10,724 nt of DNA, taken from contig JAABQN010000055.1 in assembly GCA_011391455.1 (NCBI GenBank), positions 1 to 10,724 of the forward strand. Reading direction: 5' to 3'. The notes beneath the pieces were generated by a model that was given only the letters and a program-made list of their open reading frames with translations, was not told the DNA's origin and made no database searches. The position numbers and the translations under genes were made by a program. This document shows positions 1-6,860 of the stretch, piece by piece. Every line of letters begins with the position of its first letter. Positions within the stretch are counted from its first letter, which is position 1. The DNA comes from Nitrospiraceae bacterium (GTDB lineage: Bacteria; Nitrospirota; Nitrospiria; Nitrospirales; Nitrospiraceae).

Positions 1-1571
1 GCTTCGTTGAACTTATCCTGGATGTTCTGATGGAGTTCGGCATAGATCGTAGCCATCTTATTGGCCTCTTCGGTATAGGCGTTGATTTCGTAGGTGACGT
101 AAAAATCGTCAAGGCTGGTCTGCAGCACGAACGGTTTTGGTGTCTTGAGAATGTGAGTGGTCGTGTGCGCCGCTGCGATCAAGAGTTCATGGACCGTTTT
201 CCAGGGCGCATCGTAACCGATCGTCACCCTGGTGTGAAGAATCAAACCCTGTTCTTTGGCCACGGAACTGAAATTGATGAGGTGGCTGCCAAGGACCATG
301 GCATTGGGGATCGTGACGTCCACATTCTTGATGGTGCGTACTCGGGTGACAAGGAGCGTTTTCTCCATCACGTCTCCTGTGGTATCGGCGATTTTGACGC
401 GATCACCTACTCGAAACGGGCGCATGTAGGTGAGCACGACACCGGCGATGATGTTGCCGATGGCGACGGCAGACCCCAATGAGATGAGAAGTCCCAAGAA
501 AATCGAAATGCCACGAAAGCCTTCGGATTGAGACCCGGGAATATAGGGAAAGCAGGCAATTGCGGCGAAGACGATCACCAAGAACCGGACGATCTTATAG
601 GTCGGTTCAGCCCAGTCCCGATGGAATCCTGGAAAGGTAATCGCGCCGCGCCCGATCCCGTTGAACACCATTGCGACCAGCTTGAGGACGTATCGGGTCA
701 CAATAACGATGACGATAATGGACATGACATTAGGCACAAAGGTGACAAAGGCCTGGCCAATCGCCTTGAGTGTTGTCAATACGGCTTCGATCAGTTGGGC
801 GGAAATGCCTCTGGTCCAGGGGAAAATCCCCAAGGCTGCCGTCAGCCACACATAGAGGAGGAACAGGGTCGCGAAAACACGCAGCCCCTTGGCTAGGGTG
901 ATGAGCGCGGAGGCGAGCTGGTCGGCGGACAGCACTTCGACCCGTTGAATTTTGATCGACGGAATATAGGTTCCACGCCCGACCCTGACTTTCTCATAGA
1001 GTTTAGGAAAGAGTTTGTAAAAGGCGATTAAAAATGCGATGAGGATCACGGTGTCCAGAAGAGCATAGGCCCCATCGATCAGCATTGCTCGTGGACTGGT
1101 CTGTTCCAGCGATGTGGTGAGGGCATTACGGATTGTGACCGCATATTCTTGCGCTACCTCCTGCCTGGATCGGCCGATTGGGCGCGCATCCCCATCGGTC
1201 ACAGCAATAATTATAACTTCGCCGGATACAATCTCGCTTGCTCCCTCTCCCTCCATGACGGTAATCGCGTCCGGCCTGGTCAGAGGGTTTTCCGCCAAGC
1301 GTGATAGACGTTCGGTGATGGACCTGGCGCGTTCCTGCGGGCTGAATGAGCCTACTTTGGCATAGACATTGAAGAGGGTTTTTCCTGAAAAAACGATTGG
1401 TGTGCCGGTGGGCTGGGGAGGAAGTGATTGGCTGATGATTGGGACAGTCGGCTCGGCGTGCAGGACTGGCCCCGCAAGAAGCAGGGTCATGAACCAACAA
1501 CACGAGGCCGATGCCCACAGGTGTAGATTTGCAGGGGGCTGGTCCGTAGGGGTTTTTGACGATGCAGCCAT
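1..1571 (-). CDS. MscS-family mechanosensitive ion channel, 3' end outside window
   Basis: Reading the minus strand from the ATG at 1571 gives 523 uninterrupted codons that run off the left edge, so the C-terminus is missing. An AGAGG about 10 bases upstream is a plausible ribosome binding site. Residues 1-39 look like a signal peptide ending VLHA before EPT. Residues about 40-160 form a soluble, presumably periplasmic domain. Hydrophobic helices follow near 165-186, 232-252, 275-297 and 327-343. The pore helix near 350-375 is rich in Gly and Ala (LGLLISLGSAVAIGN) and is followed by MRPFRVGDRVKI, the classic MscS pore-to-beta-domain junction. The beta domain (TRVRTIKNVDVTIPNAMVLG) and a C-terminal alpha/beta domain are also visible. 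Channels of this family open under membrane tension and release solutes after osmotic downshift. The exported N-terminal domain makes it larger than E. coli MscS. The family call is secure; gating properties and ion preference cannot be read from sequence. Confidence 0.93.
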   Translation of the reverse strand, partial: MAASSKTPTDQPPANLHLWASASCCWFMTLLLAGPVLHAEPTVPIISQSLPPQPTGTPIVFSGKTLFNVYAKVGSFSPQERARSITERLSRLAENPLTRPDAITVMEGEGASEIVSGEVIIIAVTDGDARPIGRSRQEVAQEYAVTIRNALTTSLEQTSPRAMLIDGAYALLDTVILIAFLIAFYKLFPKLYEKVRVGRGTYIPSIKIQRVEVLSADQLASALITLAKGLRVFATLFLLYVWLTAALGIFPWTRGISAQLIEAVLTTLKAIGQAFVTFVPNVMSIIVIVIVTRYVLKLVAMVFNGIGRGAITFPGFHRDWAEPTYKIVRFLVIVFAAIACFPYIPGSQSEGFRGISIFLGLLISLGSAVAIGNIIAGVVLTYMRPFRVGDRVKIADTTGDVMEKTLLVTRVRTIKNVDVTIPNAMVLGSHLINFSSVAKEQGLILHTRVTIGYDAPWKTVHELLIAAAHTTTHILKTPKPFVLQTSLDDFYVTYEINAYTEEANKMATIYAELHQNIQDKFNE

Positions 1572-2093
1572 TTTGCAGAGGCCTCTATTCAGATGGAGTT
1601 GAAACGAGGGGGGGATTCTGACACAAATTATCGTGTGGTGCCAGGTTCATAATTGAAGCCTTGAGATCCCTCGGCACGGACGTATCGTTGTCCTCGAATT
1701 CCCGGTAATGGTTCTTAAATCTGAGTATGCAACCCCTCAGCGACCTAGCACAGGCAAGCATGATGAGCATCAGTCCCGATCTCATAGCAAACAAACGCTC
1801 TGTCACATTGGGCTAGGCAGAAGGATCGAACAGATCTCGCCTACGACTTCTAGGCAGAGCAGAGCCTGCCTGTGCCATACGAGGCGGTGGTGGTCTTTTC
1901 GATGCATGTGTACGGTCACACGATCGGATGTCTGCTGCGCGGTTCATCCCCTTCGGCGACGTCATCATGATCCTGGTTCAACTATTTATGGGTATCACAG
2001 GCACAACGAACGGCCAGTCTGCCGCCTTAGTATCCGTCTTCTGAAGAAAGTTGGTTGTTGAGAGGATTGGCTTTGCAGAGTTTCTCCCGCATG
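1572..2093. other. Long intergenic stretch without a convincing gene
   Basis: About 520 bases lie between the start of the MscS gene and the end of hemD, both on the minus strand. Open frames here on either strand have no recognisable domain and no good ribosome binding site. On the minus strand a short frame (1585-1806) has a hydrophobic start and ends 13 bases before the MscS start, but its composition is unconvincing. A GCCTGTG at 1868-1874 is mirrored by CACAGGC at 1996-2002, a loose inverted pair over 100 bases apart. The promoter of the MscS gene must lie in the left part. A GATAAT on the minus strand near 1628-1633 is a possible -10 box, but I see no matching -35. The stretch may be decayed coding sequence. 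Confidence 0.4.
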
Positions 2094-2930
2094 TTATCTC
2101 TTTCTCGAGAGAAGCGCGTGAGCCCGTTCGCCGCATTCTTTGACCAAGACTCCCATCTTCGGGTGTGACGGCTCAAGGTCGATTGGCCAGTCGTGTTGGC
2201 GCAATCGTTCGCTGGCAGTGGGGCCGATGGAGGCGAGGACCATGTTCTTGAGCGCAGCACGAAAGGGCCCTACCTTTCCGTCTTTTCCCAATACCTGCAT
2301 GACATGATCCACTTGGGCGGCGTTGGTGATGAGGAGCACGGGCGCCTTGCCAGCGATGATTTCGTCGAGCGCTTGTCTGAGCGGCCCTAGATCATCCGGG
2401 AGCGCCCAGCGATAGATGGGAACCTGAAAGACCTCGGCTCCACGCTGGTTCAAGGCTTTCAGCAGATCAGGATTTGACGCCCCATACTCTTGCACGGCGA
2501 CACGCAATCCCTTCACCGTCCTGTACTTATCCAGCGTAGAGATCAGATCGACCCAGGTGTTCGGTTCGGGCACCGTCAGTGTCGGTTGGAGACCGAATGC
2601 CTTGAGCGCTGCGACGGGTTTTGGGCCTCGGGCCACAAGGGCCGTCTGTTTGAGGGCCGCCACAATCGACGGCCAGGGATAGCGTGTTTTGAGAAGATCG
2701 AACAGCGCGGTGGTGCCGGCACCAGTCAGAAGAATGAGAAGATCGACTCGTTCGGTCGTGAGCTGAACCCCAAACTGCAACGCTGCCGAATTATCATCGA
2801 GTGGAATCTCACGAAGGGCAGGAGTGACGAGCGGATTTCCGCCATAGCGCTCGATGAGCCGGGCGATCTCCGCCGCCATGCGAGACTCAAACGAGGCGAC
2901 GGTCAGGCCATTGAAGCCAGTGGTAGTCAT
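2094..2930 (-). CDS. hemD: Uroporphyrinogen-III synthase (HemD/HEM4 family)
   Basis: The protein has 278 residues, the usual size for the family. It starts at an ATG with AAGG four bases upstream. HemD closes and inverts ring D of hydroxymethylbilane to give uroporphyrinogen III, the branch point for heme, siroheme and cobalamin, in the cytoplasm. The fold shows as two alternating alpha/beta lobes. Lobe 1 has an N-terminal strand, ESRMAAEIARLIERYGG and PALREIPL, then VDLLILLTGAGTTALFDLL, matching the family's 'TSxNGV' position. The second lobe has GLRVAVQEYGASNPDLLKAL and VPIYRW, then PVLLITNAAQVDHVMQVL and LASIGPTASERLRQ near the C-terminus, typical HEM4 signatures. Sequence conservation in this family is weak, so the call rests on the pattern of motifs. 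The gene stands alone here, with no hemC, hemA or hemB beside it. It could therefore be a HemD-like paralogue. An 87-base palindrome lies upstream. Confidence 0.85.
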   Translation of the reverse strand: MTTTGFNGLTVASFESRMAAEIARLIERYGGNPLVTPALREIPLDDNSAALQFGVQLTTERVDLLILLTGAGTTALFDLLKTRYPWPSIVAALKQTALVARGPKPVAALKAFGLQPTLTVPEPNTWVDLISTLDKYRTVKGLRVAVQEYGASNPDLLKALNQRGAEVFQVPIYRWALPDDLGPLRQALDEIIAGKAPVLLITNAAQVDHVMQVLGKDGKVGPFRAALKNMVLASIGPTASERLRQHDWPIDLEPSHPKMGVLVKECGERAHALLSRKR

Positions 2931-3022
2931 GAGGCCTTCGAGGGAAAAAGTAAAAAGCCAACGTAGACTGTTTCTTCAAGATCGGGAGCGTTGGTATCGT
3001 ACCATACTGGTGAGTCGGTTGA

Positions 3023-3109
3023 TTTGGTTCATCTGGTCTATTTGGTTTATTTCGTTGATCTGGTTCAACCAAATAAGCAAGACAAACCAAATAAACCAAA
3101 TGAACAAGA
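3023..3109. repeat. 87-base imperfect palindrome of TTTGGTT/AACCAAA units
   Basis: The stretch is an ungapped palindrome centred on the C at 3066 (GGTT-C-AACC). Pairing each base i with 6132-i from 3023 to 3065 gives 33 Watson-Crick pairs, 3 G-T pairs and 7 mismatches in 43. The left arm is made of variations of 'TGGTTTATT', the right arm of their complements. It lies between the divergent hemD and VOC genes. It resembles miniature palindromic elements, or a stretch that folds as a cruciform or RNA hairpin. I see no protein coding in it. Confidence 0.8.
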
Positions 3110-3115
3110 GAGACG

Positions 3116-3141
3116 GGCGGGCTTTTTCAGCATCCTGCTAG
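3116..3141. repeat. Partial copy of the CTAG-bounded hairpin repeat
   Basis: These 26 bases match 10061-10086 at 25 of 26 positions. The shared core is GGCGGGCTTTTTCAGCATCC followed by TGCTAG here and GGCTAG there. Here only one arm is present and the mate arm is not visible. In its place stands the 87-base palindrome that ends 7 bases upstream. This is either an end of a rearranged or decayed element or a composite of two repeat families. Confidence 0.8.
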
Positions 3142-3202
3142 GGATTTTCAATTGACGGAGCAGAAGCCGCTCCCTACTATACGGATCGGATTGAGGATGA
3201 CT

Positions 3203-3640
3203 ATGACAGTTCCGCTCCATCGAGGATTACGCCATGTGGCGTTGCGCGTCACGAATCTTGCGCGTTCTCGTACATTCTATGAACAGCTGCTGGGGATGAA
3301 GGTGGTGTGGGAACCGGACCCAGACAATGTGTATTTCAGCTCTGGACCAGATAATTTCGCCTTACATCAGATTCCAGCGTCCGAGATCGCATCGTATCAA
3401 CCCTTGAAGGGACAATCGTTGGATCACATCGGCGTGATCCTTGAGAGTCCCGAGGCAGTCGACCGGATGTATCGAGAGGTTGAACCGCGCTTGCAGCAAC
3501 TGGGTGGGCGGATTGTGACACCGCCGAAGCAACACCGCGACGGCAGCTATTCCTTTTACTTTTCCGATCCCGACGGGGTTGTCATTCAAGCGTTGTACGA
3601 ACCTTCGATCAGTAAACTGAGGTTCAGTGCTGAGACGTGA
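3203..3640 (+). CDS. VOC-family (glyoxalase/dioxygenase fold) protein
   Basis: I choose the ATG at 3203 because TTGAGGA at 3191-3197 stands at proper ribosome-binding distance. An in-frame TTG at 3152 would add 17 residues and has no such site. The product is 145 residues, the normal length for a two-module vicinal-oxygen-chelate protein. Module 1 begins LRHVALRVTNLARSRTFYEQLLGMKVVW; module 2 begins SLDHIGVILESPEAVDRMYR and ends YSFYFSDPDGVVIQALYEP. The two His residues opening the modules (HVAL and DHIG) and the Glu in ALYEP sit where this family binds its metal. The enzyme could be a lyase, dioxygenase or resistance-type transferase; the substrate cannot be told. The last residues (SAET) and stop codon are encoded inside the inverted repeat bounding the next gene, so the native C-terminus may have been changed by an insertion. 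Confidence 0.85.
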   Translation: MTVPLHRGLRHVALRVTNLARSRTFYEQLLGMKVVWEPDPDNVYFSSGPDNFALHQIPASEIASYQPLKGQSLDHIGVILESPEAVDRMYREVEPRLQQLGGRIVTPPKQHRDGSYSFYFSDPDGVVIQALYEPSISKLRFSAET

Positions 3641-3656
3641 GTGCTGAGTGCTGAGA
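3626..3656 (+). repeat. Left inverted repeat of the four-helix-bundle gene
   Basis: This is a run of AGTGCTGAG units. The first part, AGTGCTGAGACGTG (3626-3639), is exactly complementary to 4078-4091. The second part, GAGTGCTGAGTGCTGAG, matches the complement of the remaining right repeat with one change. The stop codon TGA of the VOC gene (3638-3640) lies inside the repeat. The ribosome binding site and ATG of the next gene follow directly after it. Confidence 0.85.
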
Positions 3657-3671
3657 TATAGGAAAGCAATA

Positions 3672-4073
3672 ATGCCTGAGCGAAGTGCGGCAAGACGGTT
3701 CGAGGATCTTATTGCATGGCAAAAGGCACGGGAGTTGACTAAGAAAGTGTACGAGGTAACCGGGAATGGGCACTTTGCGAGAGACTTCGGATTACGAGAT
3801 CAGGTCAGACGTTCGGCGGTCTCAATCATGGCCAATATTGCCGAGGGGTTTGAGCGAGCCAGGCAAGCAGAATTTCACCAGTTCTTGAGCATTGCCAAGT
3901 CCTCTTGCGCGGAACTTCGCTCTCACTTGTATGTCGCGCATGACGTCAAGTATGTCGATGCCGGCACGTTCAACGACCTGATGAGTCTTACGCAGGAGGT
4001 CTCACTTGTCCTCGGCGGTCTCAGAGCAGCCGTCCAACGTCGTCGTGCAGAACGAGAATCGCATGGTCGCTAA
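3672..4073 (+). CDS. Four-helix-bundle protein (23S rRNA IVS / S23 type)
   Basis: I start at the ATG at 3672 because AGGAAA stands about 7-8 bases upstream; a GTG at 3648 lies within the flanking repeat. The 133-residue product has the family hallmarks: FEDLIAWQKARELTKKVYEVT at the N-terminus, then FGLRDQVRRSAVSIMANIAEGFERA, then EFHQFLSIAKSSCAELRSHLYVA, and a last helix with LGGLRAAV. Proteins of this type form antiparallel four-helix bundles that assemble as pentamers. They were first found inside intervening sequences of 23S rRNA genes and relatives accompany diversity-generating retroelements, but the free-standing kind have no agreed function. No rRNA or reverse transcriptase is near. 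The gene is bounded by inverted AGTGCTGAG repeats, which suggests it moves or moved as a unit. Confidence 0.93.
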   Translation: MPERSAARRFEDLIAWQKARELTKKVYEVTGNGHFARDFGLRDQVRRSAVSIMANIAEGFERARQAEFHQFLSIAKSSCAELRSHLYVAHDVKYVDAGTFNDLMSLTQEVSLVLGGLRAAVQRRRAERESHGR

Positions 4074-4077
4074 TTCC

Positions 4078-4109
4078 CACGTCTCAGCACTCAACACTCA
4101 GCACTCATG
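4078..4109 (-). repeat. Right inverted repeat of the four-helix-bundle gene
   Basis: CACGTCTCAGCACT (4078-4091) is the exact complement of the left repeat's first part, followed by CAACACTCAGCACTC. The ATG of the next gene is the last three bases of this stretch. The repeat begins four bases after the stop codon of the four-helix-bundle gene. Heptad units GCACTCA are shared by both ends, but their order differs between ends, so the structure is not one simple palindrome. Confidence 0.85.
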
Positions 4110-5756
4110 TCCATGAGCCAAATTTGGAAAAGCTTGCCGCGCGGACAGTATCTCAGTCTCGCGCCCTGGGCTTGGGTACAATGGGAGAGCGCGGAGCCTC
4201 CCGGGCCCTTTCCCTTTATGGCAGGGGTGGCGCCTGAAGTCGTCGCCAGTCTCCATGAAGCCCACGGACTGCTCTCCAGCGCGATCGATACAGCCATCAG
4301 CGATGTCTTTTCCAAGCGTGCCCCGCTCGACGATCCCGATCGTCAACGGCGCTTGGAAGATGCCTATGCGGAGGTGATCAACGCCCGTCCTTATCTGCAA
4401 CAGCACATTCGTTGCGGACGGAAGCCGGATGGCACGTTTCAATGGGAGTTTCCAACCGACCCTACAAAGTCTTCCATCGTCACCAACAGCGGGCTACGGA
4501 TTTTCCATTCTGTGAAGCGGCAGGCAATCCCTATGGGGTTCGACCAGCGACAGATGGGGCCGTTGGTGGGAAAGATTCTGGGGTTCTTGGACGGTACGCA
4601 TCAGACCGACGAAATCAACACGGTGGTGGCGACCTCGGGGCGAGATGGAGAACGATTGCTCACGCGATTGATCGAATCTCTTCACCAGCATGAGTGTCTG
4701 GTCAGCTCAAACACCTCCTCCGTCAGATCCCGTTGGTTTGAAACGCTGCAAGATCAAGACACGGTCCATCTTGGTCATGCTGCGTTGCTGTATCGGCAAC
4801 GAGATCAGGCGCTATTGTTCGATCCCTGGCTGCTCCCCTGGTTTGCGGAGTCCTCCATTCCGTCGCTCTGGGGATCATTGCTGCCCAAACCGGCTGCCGT
4901 CTTTTTGACCCATGATCACGACGATCATGTGGATCCTCGCACGCTTTTGCACCTGCCCAAGGACACGCCGATCATCGTGCCGAGCCGAAGGAATCGGCGC
5001 ATGCTCTCCTACGATTATCTGTCGCTCTTGCGAGAGTTGGGATTCAGTCACGTGATTGAATTGGCCCACGGGGAGAGTTGGGCCTTCGAAGGAGGAGCCG
5101 TGTATTCCATACCGTTCTACGGCGAAGACCCCTGCGATCTGGAGATGCCCCGCAACTGCTATCTCATCGCCGATCGTGGCTATAACGTGCTTGTGCATGC
5201 GGACAGCGGGCCGACGAATAGTGGCAGGTCCGCCCTCAAGGACGGAGTGATTCAGTCGCTCGTACAAAAGCATGGGCCGATCCCGCTGGTGTTTGCCTCG
5301 CAACAACAATTACTCGAAGTTCGTGGCCATGCGGCCCACGCGCCCTTGTCTCACCCCGGGAAATGGCTCGATGTGGGAGAAAACGGCTATCTCACGAACG
5401 CGTATCTTGCCGATGTGTGCGCTGCGGCGCAGGCCAAGCTGTTCGTGTCCTATGCCACCGGCGGCGCAGACTGGTATCCGGACCATCTCTCGTTCATGTT
5501 CAGCCGACGGAATCCTGCCCGTACCGCGTTACTGACGGCCCACTGGGAATTGCCTAAAACTCTCAAAGATCTTCTCGCCAAGAACGGATGCAGGTATCAT
5601 TACGGGCATGCGTTGGATCTGTTTCGTCGTACGACCGACGGGCTCGTGGAATCGATGAAGACGGAAGAAGCCCTCACGCCTCTGTCGCTCTACCGGCTTG
5701 ACCACGGAGAACCTCCGTTCATGAAGGCCGGAAGTCGCCCTGCCGTGTCTCGATAA
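4107..5756 (+). CDS. Metallo-beta-lactamase-fold hydrolase with a ~210-residue N-terminal extension
   Basis: The product has 549 residues. The C-terminal half carries the metallo-beta-lactamase fold. PAAVFLTHDHDDHVDP gives the metal motif H269-x-H271-x-D273-H274. The candidate further ligand is in NVLVHADSG (H364, D366), and late motifs include YATGGADWYPDHLSF near 450. It resembles UlaG-like or sugar-related members rather than true beta-lactamases; the substrate is unknown. The N-terminal half is not part of that fold. Residues about 150-198 (MGPLVGKILGFLDGTHQTDEI through ESLHQHECLVSS) have the 'LDGTxTxxEI ... LxxxxCL' rhythm of PqqD-like winged-helix domains. I infer a possible peptide- or partner-binding module there. 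The start is weak: two ATGs (4107, 4113) directly after the inverted repeat, with no ribosome binding site, so the original start may have been displaced. It ends 16 bases before the epimerase, suggesting joint transcription. Confidence 0.8.
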   Translation: MSMSQIWKSLPRGQYLSLAPWAWVQWESAEPPGPFPFMAGVAPEVVASLHEAHGLLSSAIDTAISDVFSKRAPLDDPDRQRRLEDAYAEVINARPYLQQHIRCGRKPDGTFQWEFPTDPTKSSIVTNSGLRIFHSVKRQAIPMGFDQRQMGPLVGKILGFLDGTHQTDEINTVVATSGRDGERLLTRLIESLHQHECLVSSNTSSVRSRWFETLQDQDTVHLGHAALLYRQRDQALLFDPWLLPWFAESSIPSLWGSLLPKPAAVFLTHDHDDHVDPRTLLHLPKDTPIIVPSRRNRRMLSYDYLSLLRELGFSHVIELAHGESWAFEGGAVYSIPFYGEDPCDLEMPRNCYLIADRGYNVLVHADSGPTNSGRSALKDGVIQSLVQKHGPIPLVFASQQQLLEVRGHAAHAPLSHPGKWLDVGENGYLTNAYLADVCAAAQAKLFVSYATGGADWYPDHLSFMFSRRNPARTALLTAHWELPKTLKDLLAKNGCRYHYGHALDLFRRTTDGLVESMKTEEALTPLSLYRLDHGEPPFMKAGSRPAVSR

Positions 5757-5772
5757 ATTGAAAGGACCGACT

Positions 5773-6804
5773 ATGACCGTACGCAAAAATCAGCAAGACC
5801 CGATCCTCGTCACCGGTGTCGCAGGATTTATCGGCTTTCATACTGCGACCAGGTTGCTAGAGCGAGGCGAGCGGGTGATCGGACTCGATATCGTCAACGA
5901 CTACTACGACGTGCGGCTGAAGAAGGCGAGGCTGGCGAAGCTCAAGCCGTTCAAGTCGTTTTCATTCACGAAGCTCGATCTGGCCAATCGGGTTGGAATG
6001 AAGAAGCTGTTCGCGAAGCATCCGATCCGGCGCGTAGTCCATCTGGCGGCACAAGCCGGCGTGCGCTATTCGCTCGTGAATCCGCATGCCTATACGGACA
6101 GCAACATTGAAGGGTTTCTGAACATATTGGAAGGTTGCAGGCAGGCAAAGGTCGAGCACTTGGTCTATGCCTCGTCGAGTTCCGTCTACGGAGGCAATAC
6201 GCAGATGCCGTTTTCGATTCATGACAACGTCGATCATCCGGTCTCGCTCTATGCGGCCAGCAAGAAGGCCAATGAACTCATGGCCCATTGTTATGCGCAT
6301 CTCTATCGGATTCCCTGCACGGGGCTGCGGTTTTTCACGGTCTATGGGCCCTGGGGAAGGCCCGATATGGCTCTCTTCATTTTCACGAAGGCGATTTTGG
6401 AGGGAAAGCCGATCGAGGTCTACAATCAAGGAAAGATGCGCCGCGACTTTACCTACGTCGACGACATTGTCGAAGGAGTGATCCGGACTCTCGATCATCC
6501 CGCCACGCCAAACCAAGCCTGGTCCGGTGACAAACCGGATCCCGGGACCAGTTCGGCGCCGGCCAGGATCTACAATATCGGCAATCATCAGCCGGTTGAG
6601 CTGCTGCGCTTTATCGAGGTGTTGGAGAATACACTAGGAAAGAAAGCGGTGAAGAAGCTGCTGCCGATTCAGCCGGGCGACGTACCGGCGACGTACGCGG
6701 ACATCGAGGATCTGACGCGAGATGTCGGATTTGCCCCGGCGACGCCGATCGAAGAAGGTATCGCGCGTTTTGTGAAGTGGTATCGGGAGTTCTACAAAAA
6801 GTAA
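5773..6804 (+). CDS. UDP-glucuronate 4-epimerase-like NAD-dependent epimerase
   Basis: I start at the ATG at 5773, with AAAGGA six bases upstream; a TTG at 5758 would add five residues. The 343-residue protein is an extended short-chain dehydrogenase. G15-x-x-G18-x-x-G21 in VTGVAGFIGFH is the NAD site, YASSSSVYGG near 132-141 holds the catalytic Ser, and Y160-x-x-x-K164 is the catalytic pair. LRFFTVYGPWGRPDMALF and RRDFTYVDDIVEGV are typical of the group that turns UDP-glucuronate into UDP-galacturonate for capsule, lipopolysaccharide or exopolysaccharide. UDP-glucose 4-epimerase is the main alternative. No glycosyltransferases are in the window. The close upstream metallo-beta-lactamase gene is probably in the same transcript. 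The stop codon begins the terminator hairpin. Confidence 0.9.
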   Translation: MTVRKNQQDPILVTGVAGFIGFHTATRLLERGERVIGLDIVNDYYDVRLKKARLAKLKPFKSFSFTKLDLANRVGMKKLFAKHPIRRVVHLAAQAGVRYSLVNPHAYTDSNIEGFLNILEGCRQAKVEHLVYASSSSVYGGNTQMPFSIHDNVDHPVSLYAASKKANELMAHCYAHLYRIPCTGLRFFTVYGPWGRPDMALFIFTKAILEGKPIEVYNQGKMRRDFTYVDDIVEGVIRTLDHPATPNQAWSGDKPDPGTSSAPARIYNIGNHQPVELLRFIEVLENTLGKKAVKKLLPIQPGDVPATYADIEDLTRDVGFAPATPIEEGIARFVKWYREFYKK

Positions 6805-6839
6805 GGGGGCCTCAAGCCGTTCATGGCCTGACGCCCCCT
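6804..6839. terminator. Terminator-like hairpin between convergent genes
   Basis: AGGGGGC (6804-6810) pairs with GCCCCCT (6833-6839). The stem continues inward with CTCAAGCC against GGCCTGAC with two mismatches, around a short loop. It begins at the last base of the epimerase stop codon and lies 21 bases past the stop of the convergent gene at 6861. No strong T-run follows on the plus strand (only TCTCGAATGT), so it may act as a Rho-assisted or bidirectional terminator. Confidence 0.65.
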
Positions 6840-6860
6840 CTCGAATGTGTTGATCGTCAG

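Noticed and set aside
1126..1518. Alternative minus-strand frame within the MscS gene
   Set aside because: The true frame reads through from 1571 with a signal peptide, helices and MscS motifs; this one has none.
1628..1650. TGGCAC on the minus strand suggesting a sigma-54 promoter for the MscS gene
   Set aside because: The required TTGC at -12 is absent; the bases at that spacing read GATA.
1585..1806. Minus-strand short frame with hydrophobic start just upstream of the MscS gene
   Set aside because: No ribosome binding site, no coherent mature region or known motif, and it covers the region where the MscS promoter should be.
3018..3110. CRISPR array, because of repeated TTTGGTT/AACCAAA units
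   Set aside because: The units are short, adjacent and palindromic around one centre, with no spacers of uniform length and no cas gene.
5962..6588. Long minus-strand frame inside the epimerase gene
   Set aside because: It is antisense to a clearly coding epimerase with full catalytic motifs and has no recognisable domain of its own.
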